DNA from: an uncultured Lachnospiraceae bacterium
Lineage (GTDB): Bacteria > Bacillota > Clostridia > Lachnospirales > Lachnospiraceae
Length of the DNA stretch: 12,550 nucleotides
Assembly: GCA_910579425.1 (NCBI GenBank)
Contig: CAJTVL010000104.1
Span: 1-12,550 of the forward strand
Direction: 5' to 3'
Position 1 is the stretch's first letter; each line of letters opens with the position of its first letter. Position numbers and translations under genes: made by a program. The notes under the pieces were generated by a model. It made no database searches. It had not been told where the DNA came from and saw nothing but the letters and a program-made list of their open reading frames with translations. Positions 7,345 to 12,550 of this stretch are shown piece after piece.

Positions 7345-8428
7345 AATAAAAAATTTTAAATGTTTTTCCGACATTGAGCTTGAACTGGGAAACGTTAATC
7401 TTCTGGCAGGGTCAAACGGATGCGGAAAATCATCTTTCATTCATGCATTTTTACTGCTAAAACAGTCTGTAGATCAGGGTGTTAATTTAGGGGACTTATA
7501 TTTATATGGGAAGTATGTGGATCTGGGAACCGCTAAGGAAGTAATTTGCGAGAGTGCGGAGGAAGATAAAATTATAATTTGCATAGAAAATGGAGAAGGG
7601 GAATGTCTGACATTTGCGCCAAAATATGAAGCGGACAAATATATCTTAAAAGCAGAACGTCCGGCTTATAATGAAATACTAAAAGTGTCTCGATTTAATC
7701 TTTTTTCATCTTCTTTCGAATATATTTCTGCAGAAAGAATAACGCCCCAAAATATTTTTTCTGCAATCAGTTTTGAGGAGGAACTGGGAAAACAGGGACA
7801 AAACACAATAAGCTTTTTGGAGGAACAGGGTTTAAAATTGCAGGTGGATTCCAGGCTTTGTGTCCCCGGTACAAAAGAGTGTGATTTGCTTAATCAGGTT
7901 AATGCATGGCTGGATTTACTGTTTGATGGTTTCAAATTAAACATTACCACGGTGGCGGAAGCTGATGCAGTAAGTCTGCGGTATCAGGAACAGGTAGAAA
8001 ATTATGTGAGTATACCGCACAGGGCAATCAATGTAGGATTTGGGATAACGTATGTATTGCCGGTTTTAGTAGCGTTATTAAAAGTACAGAAGGATGCTTT
8101 TATTATTGTCGAAAATCCGGAGGCTCACTTACATCCAAAGGCGCAGAGAATCATGGGAGAGATTATCCTGCGGTCGGCGTCAGTTGGCGCACAGATCATA
8201 TTGGAAACACATAGTGACCATATATTGAACGGGATTCGGATAGGGGTACGCAAAGGAATCATACAGGAACCAGGACAGGTGAAGAACTTCTTTTTCACAA
8301 GAGAAAATATTGGAATGGGGTATCATGTGAATGTTTATGCTCCTGAAATTGATGAGGAAGGAAATATTGATCTTTGGCCGGAAGGTTTTTTTGATGAATG
8401 GGATAAAGCGTTGACAGAACTGTTTTAG
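7328..8428 (+). CDS. AAA (ABC/SMC-like) ATPase with DUF3696-type C-terminus
   Basis: A 366-residue ATPase of the COG4938 type. It begins IKRIKIKNFKCFSDIEL, the usual opening of RecF/OLD-like ATPases, with Walker A GSNGCGKSS at 28-36. An ABC-signature-like region NVGFGITYVLPVL is at 235-247, Walker B FIIVENPEAHLHP at 258-270 and a switch histidine in ETHSDH (His295). The tail GNIDLWPEGFFDEWD (345-359) is the DUF3696 signature; no TOPRIM nuclease domain follows, unlike OLD proteins. The start is GTG at 7328, after AGGAGGTG (7313-7320) at 7 bases; it overlaps the DUF262 gene by 17 bases, so translation is probably coupled. In defence systems such ATPases act as sensors or drivers for a partner effector; by context the partners are the flanking proteins. 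Confidence is high for the fold and moderate for the role. Confidence 0.88.
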   Translation: MIKRIKIKNFKCFSDIELELGNVNLLAGSNGCGKSSFIHAFLLLKQSVDQGVNLGDLYLYGKYVDLGTAKEVICESAEEDKIIICIENGEGECLTFAPKYEADKYILKAERPAYNEILKVSRFNLFSSSFEYISAERITPQNIFSAISFEEELGKQGQNTISFLEEQGLKLQVDSRLCVPGTKECDLLNQVNAWLDLLFDGFKLNITTVAEADAVSLRYQEQVENYVSIPHRAINVGFGITYVLPVLVALLKVQKDAFIIVENPEAHLHPKAQRIMGEIILRSASVGAQIILETHSDHILNGIRIGVRKGIIQEPGQVKNFFFTRENIGMGYHVNVYAPEIDEEGNIDLWPEGFFDEWDKALTELF

Positions 8429-8441
8429 AGGAGGAGTTTAT

Positions 8442-9188
8442 TTGGAAATAGTTACGAATGATTTGATTTTGAGGAGTCAGTTTAAGGATAAATATACAGC
8501 AATTCAGGAGATTAAAAAGAGTATACAAATTTTGCAGATATTAAGGAAAGATACAAATTTTGGGGGCGTATTTGCCGAAAGAAATATTTTTCGGCAGTGG
8601 GAGATTGCGCCCGGCTATTCTTTTGAACAGTTATTTAATGAAAGTAATGAATTATTAAGTCGGGATGAAAAAATGCTTTTAAAAACAATTCTGGTCAATT
8701 TTAATAAAATAAAGTCTCCGGAAACAGTATTTTGCTTTGAAGAACAGGAATCGTCACAGTGCGCATGGGCGTTTTTGAATAGCGCAATGTTGCTTAGTAT
8801 CCCGGTAGACGAAAAATGGAAGAGTGCGAAAATAGAAGGCATTCTAAAAGGAAAAGCAAGGAGCGAAAAAGTAGAGATTAGCAATCTTTCCGTGCCGGAA
8901 CATATAAAAATTCATGAGGAACAATTGCAAATACGAAAATATGAATTTAATGATAAACATAAGATAAATATTGGAAATATATCAGAAATGGATCTTACCG
9001 ACCAGGAAGCGCAGGAGCTTTTAATGAAAGCGATAGCGGCAGATGAGGATACATATAATCATCTAATTGCAAAAAAGAATGGAAAATACTATTCGTTTCG
9101 CAGACATCATGGAAATCGTTATCATGGATATTGGGATAATACAATGCCTGAGAAATTGAGGAGAAAGGTAGACAAATGTTTTGGATAA
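8442..9188 (+). CDS. Protein of unknown family, third gene of the cassette
   Basis: A 248-residue protein I do not recognise. The start is TTG at 8442, supported by the strong AGAGGAGGAG (8427-8436) and only 13 bases after the ATPase stop; no in-frame ATG gives a better fit. Residues 1-105 look helical and charged. A middle part (about 108-155, SSQCAWAFLNSAMLL to NLSVPEHIKIHEEQL) leads to a C-terminal region. That region reads KYEFNDKHKIN, then a helix DLTDQEAQELLMKAI (195-209), then a block rich in His, Arg and Tyr (KNGKYYSFRRHHGNRYHGY, about 220-238). The last block could be a nucleic-acid-binding or catalytic surface, but no known catalytic motif can be named. No signal peptide or membrane helix is visible. 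By position it is the third component, and possibly the effector or specificity factor, of the DUF262-ATPase system. Confidence 0.8.
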   Translation: MEIVTNDLILRSQFKDKYTAIQEIKKSIQILQILRKDTNFGGVFAERNIFRQWEIAPGYSFEQLFNESNELLSRDEKMLLKTILVNFNKIKSPETVFCFEEQESSQCAWAFLNSAMLLSIPVDEKWKSAKIEGILKGKARSEKVEISNLSVPEHIKIHEEQLQIRKYEFNDKHKINIGNISEMDLTDQEAQELLMKAIAADEDTYNHLIAKKNGKYYSFRRHHGNRYHGYWDNTMPEKLRRKVDKCFG

Positions 9189-9208
9189 ATAGATATTTCT
9201 ATTCCTCC

Positions 9209-9238
9209 GTCTGAAACTGAAATCAGACATCTTATTTT
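9209..9238 (+). terminator. Candidate intrinsic terminator of the cassette
   Basis: GTCTGA (9209-9214) pairs perfectly with TCAGAC (9223-9228) across an 8-base loop and is followed by ATCTTATTTT. It lies 20 bases past the stop of the third cassette gene, in the 85-base gap before the convergent minus-strand gene. The stem is short and the T tract is interrupted, so efficiency is uncertain. On the minus strand there is no T run, so it should work mainly for the plus-strand operon. Confidence 0.45.
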
Positions 9239-9273
9239 GCACAGTGAAAGGTAAAGGTACAGGGAGGCCCGCT

Positions 9274-10374
9274 TCAGCCCCCCATAAGCTCATCTACCAC
9301 TTCCTGAACGGTAACAATTTCCTTAACCGAACCAATCTCTGCCCCACAGAAGATCAACCCGTTTTCCAGATCCCCATTTACCGCATTGGCCAGAGCCTGG
9401 GTGATGCAGTAAGGAATCCGGGCGGGGTTACACTTTTTGATGCAATGAAAGCACCGGCTGACGGGAATCTGTCCCTGTTCGGCCCTGCGGATGAAAGAAT
9501 TTCTGATGGCTCGCCCAGGCATTCCGACCGGACTTTTTATGATGACCACATCCTCCGCGGAGGCTTCTATGTAAGCCTGCTTGTAGGCGTCGGCGGCATC
9601 GCATTCCTTTGTTGCCACAAAGCGGGTGGCAGCCTGCACGCCGTCGGCTCCCAGCGCCATCACATGCCGTACCTGGGAGCGGCAGGAGATGCCGCCGCCC
9701 ACCACCACGGGGATGGCTTTTCCGTACTTGTCCTCAAATAAACGTTTTTCTTCCAGAATTTCTTTGATTTCCTGATCGTAATCAAGAGAAGGAATCTCTT
9801 CTAACTGCTTCGGGGAAAACCCAAGATGGCCGCCGGCCAAAGGCCCCTCAATAACGAGCATATCCGCAGTTCTTCCATATTTTTTATCCCACATGCGAAG
9901 GAGCAGAGAGGCCGCTTTGCGGCTGGATACGATAGGGACGATTGCCGTATCGCCGTCGCCGGCCAGCTCTGGAAGCTCCATAGGAAGCCCGGCGCCGCAT
10001 ACCACAAGATCCGCCCCGGCCCGGACAGCGGCCTTCACATGGTCGGTATAGTCCTGCAGAGCCACCATCACATTGACTCCCACAAGTCCTCCGCCTCCTT
10101 CAGCCGCCTGTTTTGCAAGCCTTACATGTTTTTCGATTGCCCGCAGATTGGCGCCCTGAACATCCTTTTCAAAATCCGGTTCGTCATATCCGATCTGGGC
10201 GGAGGAGATGATTCCCACGCCCCCTGCCTTAGCCACCGCCCCGGCAAGTCTGCTGCGGCTGACTCCCACGCCCATTCCTCCCTGAACGATGGGGATGCGG
10301 GCAGATTTGTTTTTGATCCGTAAGCCGGTTCGCGAAGTATTCCGGCATTCTGATTGATTTATCTGAGGTTCCAA
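9274..10374 (-). CDS. Nitronate monooxygenase / FabK-like FMN protein with C-terminal cysteine cluster
   Basis: A 366-residue TIM-barrel flavoprotein of the NMO/2-nitropropane dioxygenase family, which includes enoyl-ACP reductase FabK. Seen: the N-terminal FMN loop IVQGGMGVGVS (29-39), IEGPLAGGHLGF with the expected active-site His183, and the phosphate-binding VVVGGGIS (223-230) and GADGVQAATRF (242-252). The C-terminal part has C-x2-C-x3-C-x7-C (Cys308, 311, 315, 323), a possible metal or iron-sulphur site. I recall similar clusters in clostridial relatives; classical FabK lacks it. The start is TTG at 10374, chosen because AAGGGAG sits 6 bases upstream and about 27 residues precede the FMN loop. 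The enzyme may detoxify alkyl nitronates or reduce an acyl or other substrate; the sequence alone does not decide. It is monocistronic here, convergent with the island and divergent from the response regulator. Confidence 0.88.
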   Translation of the reverse strand: MEPQINQSECRNTSRTGLRIKNKSARIPIVQGGMGVGVSRSRLAGAVAKAGGVGIISSAQIGYDEPDFEKDVQGANLRAIEKHVRLAKQAAEGGGGLVGVNVMVALQDYTDHVKAAVRAGADLVVCGAGLPMELPELAGDGDTAIVPIVSSRKAASLLLRMWDKKYGRTADMLVIEGPLAGGHLGFSPKQLEEIPSLDYDQEIKEILEEKRLFEDKYGKAIPVVVGGGISCRSQVRHVMALGADGVQAATRFVATKECDAADAYKQAYIEASAEDVVIIKSPVGMPGRAIRNSFIRRAEQGQIPVSRCFHCIKKCNPARIPYCITQALANAVNGDLENGLIFCGAEIGSVKEIVTVQEVVDELMGG

Positions 10375-10422
10375 GACTGACTCCCTTCAATTTTATTTTC
10401 ATTAGCTGATTACACTGTATCG

Positions 10423-10451
10423 ATTATAATAAGTAAAGGTGTATGTGTCAA
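10423..10451 (-). promoter_or_regulatory. Near-perfect sigma-A promoter of the nitronate monooxygenase gene
   Basis: Read on the minus strand, TTGACA (10451-10446) and TATAAT (10428-10423) are separated by exactly 17 bases, both hexamers matching consensus. Transcription should start near 10416, leaving a leader of about 42 bases that contains the AAGGGAG ribosome binding site. Such a match suggests strong, largely constitutive expression unless a repressor binds; no clear operator palindrome was seen over it. Confidence 0.8.
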
Positions 10452-10549
10452 TATATAGAAATGATAAAAACTGTAATATCTGGTATTAAAAACTATATAT
10501 AACAGAGATAAATAGCCGGTTCATAAACAAAAGAAATTTTAAACCAGTA

Positions 10550-10578
10550 TTTTTTATTACCCCGAAATATGTTATTCT
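10550..10578 (+). promoter_or_regulatory. Probable extended -10 promoter of the response regulator operon
   Basis: TATTCT (10573-10578) is preceded by TG one base upstream (10570-10571), giving an extended -10 element. A T-rich hexamer stands at the -35 position (10550-10555) with 17-base spacing and is a weak match. Transcription would start near 10585 and yield a leader of about 98 bases. The rest of the 308-base divergent spacer (10452-10549) is AT-rich and shows no gene or clear repeat. Confidence 0.45.
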
Positions 10579-10593
10579 GAACCAAAGGAAAGA

Positions 10594-10647
10594 GCGACGC
10601 CCTCACGGAAAGGCTCAGGGATGCGCACAAGCCGTCCATTCCGTGGG
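10594..10647 (+). promoter_or_regulatory. Structured 5' leader upstream of the response regulator gene
   Basis: CTCACGGAA (10602-10610) pairs with TTCCGTGGG (10639-10647), 9 pairs with one G-U. Inside, GGCT (10612-10615) pairs with AGCC (10630-10633). A competing fold pairs GCG (10594-10596) with CGC (10624-10626) and CCCT (10600-10603) with AGGG (10617-10620); the two cannot coexist because both use bases around 10602-10603. The segment is GC-rich in an otherwise AT-rich spacer and ends about 35 bases before the start codon. I could not match it to a known riboswitch class. It may be a regulatory RNA element or only a stable leader. Confidence 0.4.
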
Positions 10648-10682
10648 AATAGGATACAAAAAAAGAGGCAGACAGGAAGAAA

Positions 10683-11354
10683 ATGAATCAATACAAAATC
10701 ATGGTAATTGAAGACGATCCGGTGATACAGGCAGAATTGCAGACTCTGCTGGACGGGAACGGATATGCGTCGGCGGCGGTCAGGGATTTTTCTGCGGTGA
10801 TTGAAGCGGTCAGGGAAGAAAGCCCCCATCTGATTCTGCTGGACATCAGGCTGCCGGGAGAAAGCGGTTTTACTCTGTGCTCCAAAATCCGCACGTTTTC
10901 CAATATCCCCATCATATTTGTGACAGGCAGCGATACCGATATGGATGAGCTGAACAGTATTATGCTGGGAGGCGACGCCTTTATCACCAAGCCATATCAC
11001 ACCGCGATTTTGCTGGCCAAAATCGCATCGCTGTTAAAACGGGTCTACGGACCGGGCCAAAACGAGGCACTGAACTGGCAGGGAGCCGTTCTCCATCTGG
11101 AAAGCAGTATGGTTGAATACGGGAACCGTCAGGCGGAGCTGACTAAGAATGAAGTGAAAATCCTGTATTATCTGTTCAAACATGCGGGAAGGATCTGTCC
11201 CCGCAGCGATATTGTGGATTTTTTGTGGGACAATCAGCTTTACGTGGATGACAATGCCCTGAGCGTCAATATCAACCGTATCCGCGAAAAGCTCTCGGCC
11301 ATCGGCCTTAAGGATTTTATCAGGACAAAGCACAGGCAGGGGTATATGATATGA
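10683..11354 (+). CDS. OmpR/PhoB-family response regulator, BceR type
   Basis: Cytoplasmic two-component regulator of 223 residues. The receiver domain (about 4-118) has the acidic pair Asp11/Asp12 in VIEDD, phosphoacceptor Asp54 in LILLDIRLPG, Thr81 in FVTGS and Lys103 in ITKPY. A winged helix-turn-helix DNA-binding domain fills the C-terminus, with ELTKNEVKILYYLFKHAG and the closing RTKHRQGYMI. It is paired with a short, two-helix kinase and followed by an ABC ATPase gene, which places it in the BceR group that induces transporters against cell-wall-active peptides such as bacitracin or lantibiotics. The ATG at 10683 follows ACAGGAAG; its stop overlaps the kinase start (ATGA). The specific inducer cannot be read from sequence. 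Confidence 0.93.
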   Translation: MNQYKIMVIEDDPVIQAELQTLLDGNGYASAAVRDFSAVIEAVREESPHLILLDIRLPGESGFTLCSKIRTFSNIPIIFVTGSDTDMDELNSIMLGGDAFITKPYHTAILLAKIASLLKRVYGPGQNEALNWQGAVLHLESSMVEYGNRQAELTKNEVKILYYLFKHAGRICPRSDIVDFLWDNQLYVDDNALSVNINRIREKLSAIGLKDFIRTKHRQGYMI

Positions 11355-12358
11355 ACCGAAAGCACGATTTAAGGAGTCTGATGCCGGCCCTTTTGACGAA
11401 CCTGGCAGGGATGCTGGTGTTGGCCTTGTTTCTCCTTGCCGGTGGGAACAGCGCCGATACCGTGGTGCTGATCGGGGCAGTGTGGGCCTTTGTATTTATA
11501 GTTTATATGTGGGCGAGGGGGTATCAAAGAAAGAAGTATCTTGATAAGCTGCTGTTTATGACGGAGCAGCTGGAAGAGAGGTATTTGATTGCGGATCTGA
11601 TGATGGAGCCAAAGAGAGCTGACGATCAGGTGTTTTACCGGATTTTGAAACTGGCCGAAAAATCCATGCTGGAGCAGGTAAGTAATCTCCGGCTGGAACG
11701 CAGGGAGTACCGGGAGTATATTGAACAGTGGGTTCATGAAGTCAAGACGCCGATTACTGCCGCAAGGCTGCTCTGTGAAAACCATCCCAGCGAGGCTGCA
11801 AGGGCTGTGCTGGCAGAGCTTGAAAAGGTGGATCGTTTTACCCAGCAGACCCTTTACTATGCCCGCAGTGAGCATACCGAGAAGGACTATGTCATCTGGG
11901 AAGTACGGTTATCCGATGTGGTGCATGGTGCGATCGCGGACAATAAGTATCTTCTGCGCCAAAACGGCGTGATCATCGAGACGGACGATGTTACGGATAC
12001 CGTCTATACGGACGATAAGTGGGTGCGTTTTATCTTAAATCAGTTAATCGGAAACGCCGTGAAATACAGGAGCGAAAATCCGCGGCTGCGGTTCTCCACC
12101 AGAGAACAGGACTTCCTGGTGCAGCTTGTGATGGAGGACAATGGGATAGGGATCGGGAAGGCCGATCTGCCCCGTGTGTTTGAAAAGGGATTTACCGGGG
12201 AAAATGGCCGCAGCATACAAAGCGCCACCGGCATTGGACTGTATCTGTGCAGGCGGCTTTGCGACAAGCTGGGAATCGGGCTTGCCCTGGAATCCGACGG
12301 CGGCGGTACGACGGTGATCCTGTCCTTTCAGGTGAACCACTTCTTACATTTCTGTTAG
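11351..12358 (+). CDS. Intramembrane-sensing histidine kinase, BceS type
   Basis: A 335-residue membrane kinase. Two hydrophobic helices (about 12-31 and 37-54) are joined by only a few residues (GGNSAD), leaving no real extracellular sensor. This is typical of BceS-like kinases, which in the studied systems sense through their ABC transporter. The phosphorylated His129 lies in EQWVHEVKTPITA. The ATPase domain has the N box with Asn235 (QLIGNAVKY), G1 DNGIGIG (263-269), F box VFEKGF (276-281) and G2 TGIGLYL (293-299). It starts in a 4-base ATGA overlap with the regulator gene, so the pair is coupled. The C-terminal end (SFQVNHFLHFC) runs into the putative operator of the next gene, so the coding end and regulatory DNA overlap. 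Confidence 0.94.
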   Translation: MNRKHDLRSLMPALLTNLAGMLVLALFLLAGGNSADTVVLIGAVWAFVFIVYMWARGYQRKKYLDKLLFMTEQLEERYLIADLMMEPKRADDQVFYRILKLAEKSMLEQVSNLRLERREYREYIEQWVHEVKTPITAARLLCENHPSEAARAVLAELEKVDRFTQQTLYYARSEHTEKDYVIWEVRLSDVVHGAIADNKYLLRQNGVIIETDDVTDTVYTDDKWVRFILNQLIGNAVKYRSENPRLRFSTREQDFLVQLVMEDNGIGIGKADLPRVFEKGFTGENGRSIQSATGIGLYLCRRLCDKLGIGLALESDGGGTTVILSFQVNHFLHFC

Positions 12359-12371
12359 AACTTTGTAAGAA
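12344..12371 (+). promoter_or_regulatory. Putative BceR-type operator
   Basis: TTACA (12344-12348), four bases, then TGTTA (12353-12357) fits the TNACA-N4-TGTAA main site known for Bacillus BceR-like regulators, with one mismatch. A further TGTAAGAA at 12364-12371 repeats the right half 11 bases on, about one helical turn, and is also the perfect inverse of TTCTTACA at 12341-12348. It overlaps the last codons of the kinase gene and ends just upstream of the -35 region of the transporter promoter, as expected for an activator site. The consensus is recalled from the Bacillus literature. Confidence 0.6.
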
Positions 12372-12378
12372 AACCTGA

Positions 12379-12407
12379 TACAAAGAAAAGTTCCTGCCTG
12401 CTACAAT
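12379..12407 (+). promoter_or_regulatory. Probable activator-dependent promoter of the ABC transporter operon
   Basis: TACAAT (12402-12407) is a good -10 element, while the hexamer 17 bases upstream (TACAAA, 12379-12384) is a poor -35. A weak -35 beside a putative regulator site is usual for promoters that need an OmpR-type activator. Start would be near 12414, immediately before the ribosome binding site AGGAGGG (12418-12424), so the leader is very short. Confidence 0.5.
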
Positions 12408-12430
12408 GAGGAGCATAGGAGGGAATCAAT

Positions 12431-12550
12431 ATGAATCTGATTTTGCGGCTGGAGCACATCCAGAAATATTACGGAAATGAGGGAAGCCTGACCAAAGCAA
12501 TCAAAGACATCAGCTTCGAGGTGGAGGAGGGAGAGTTTCTTGGCATTATG
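12431..12550 (+). CDS. BceA-type ABC transporter ATP-binding protein, 3'-truncated by window
   Basis: The first 40 codons read as the start of an ABC ATPase: LRLEHIQKYYGNEG, then TKAIKDISFEVEEGEFLGIM. This is the family's beta-strand and A-loop region just ahead of Walker A, which lies beyond the window edge. The Tyr in KYYGN is in the expected A-loop position. The ATG at 12431 follows AGGAGGG (12418-12424). Directly downstream of a BceRS-type pair it is most likely the ATPase of a BceAB-type exporter, normally followed by a ten-helix permease with a large extracellular loop; that gene is not in view. Confidence 0.85.
   Translation, partial: MNLILRLEHIQKYYGNEGSLTKAIKDISFEVEEGEFLGIM

Larger units (their letters stand above)
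4832..9240. other. AT-rich accessory (defence) island between core genes
   Basis: The stretch between the lipoprotein gene and the convergent nitronate monooxygenase gene is visibly AT-rich, with many AAA/ATA/TTT codons, whereas both flanks favour G/C at third positions. It holds a type I restriction-modification remnant and a three-gene ATPase/DUF262 cassette, a typical defence-island content. Exact edges cannot be set without a relative lacking the insert. No integrase, transposase, tRNA target or matching direct repeats at the two ends were seen, so entry by homologous recombination in flanking genes is as likely as site-specific insertion. Confidence 0.6.

Noticed and set aside
7328..8428. 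OLD-family nuclease or Gabija-type ATPase
   Set aside because: There is no TOPRIM domain after the ATPase core and no UvrD-like partner; the WPEGFFDEWD tail fits DUF3696 instead.
4832..9273. CRISPR array or tRNA in the island
   Set aside because: No regularly spaced direct repeats and no cloverleaf-like segment were seen in the non-coding parts.
10594..10647. c-di-GMP class I riboswitch
   Set aside because: GGGATGCGCACAAGCC looks superficially like the GGGACGCAAAGCC block, but the other conserved GEMM segments (AGGGCAAACC and the tetraloop-receptor arm) are missing.

Overview
The window looks like a low-GC Gram-positive chromosome of the Clostridia, most likely a Lachnospiraceae-type gut anaerobe. 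This rests on the carAB protein sequences, strong AGGAGG-type ribosome binding sites, sigma-A-like promoters, a BceRS-type two-component system beside an ABC transporter, and a cysteine-rich nitronate monooxygenase. Genus is inference; no marker gene was searched.

Left flank (1-4831): the 3' part of carA overlaps carB, giving both subunits of carbamoyl-phosphate synthase (arginine and pyrimidine precursor). A small lipoprotein gene of unknown role follows 20 bases later.

Accessory island (about 4832-9240): base composition drops visibly to AT-rich. The left edge has a cluster of inverted TATAGGAA/TTCCTATA elements, then a good promoter (4983-5011). Next is a type I restriction-modification scar: the nuclease domain of HsdR runs straight into the C-terminal half of an HsdS, so the HsdR helicase, any hsdM and most of hsdS are missing. 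After it come three tightly packed genes: a DUF262/ParB-like protein, an AAA ATPase with a DUF3696-type C-terminus, and a 248-residue protein of no recognised family. This set resembles a multi-gene anti-phage system. From memory, unverified, its composition matches the Menshen type (a DUF262 protein, a DUF3696 ATPase and an unannotated protein). No integrase, transposase or tRNA is visible at the edges.

Right flank (9274-12550): base composition returns to that of the carAB region. A nitronate monooxygenase/FabK-like flavoprotein is on the minus strand behind a near-perfect sigma-A promoter. A 308-base divergent spacer holds that promoter and, for the other direction, an extended -10 promoter with a structured leader. 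Then come an OmpR-type response regulator and a short two-helix histidine kinase of the BceRS type, translationally coupled (ATGA overlap). A putative BceR operator and promoter precede the first 40 codons of a BceA-type ABC ATPase. This last block looks like a complete sense-and-efflux module for cell-envelope-active peptides, cut by the window end.
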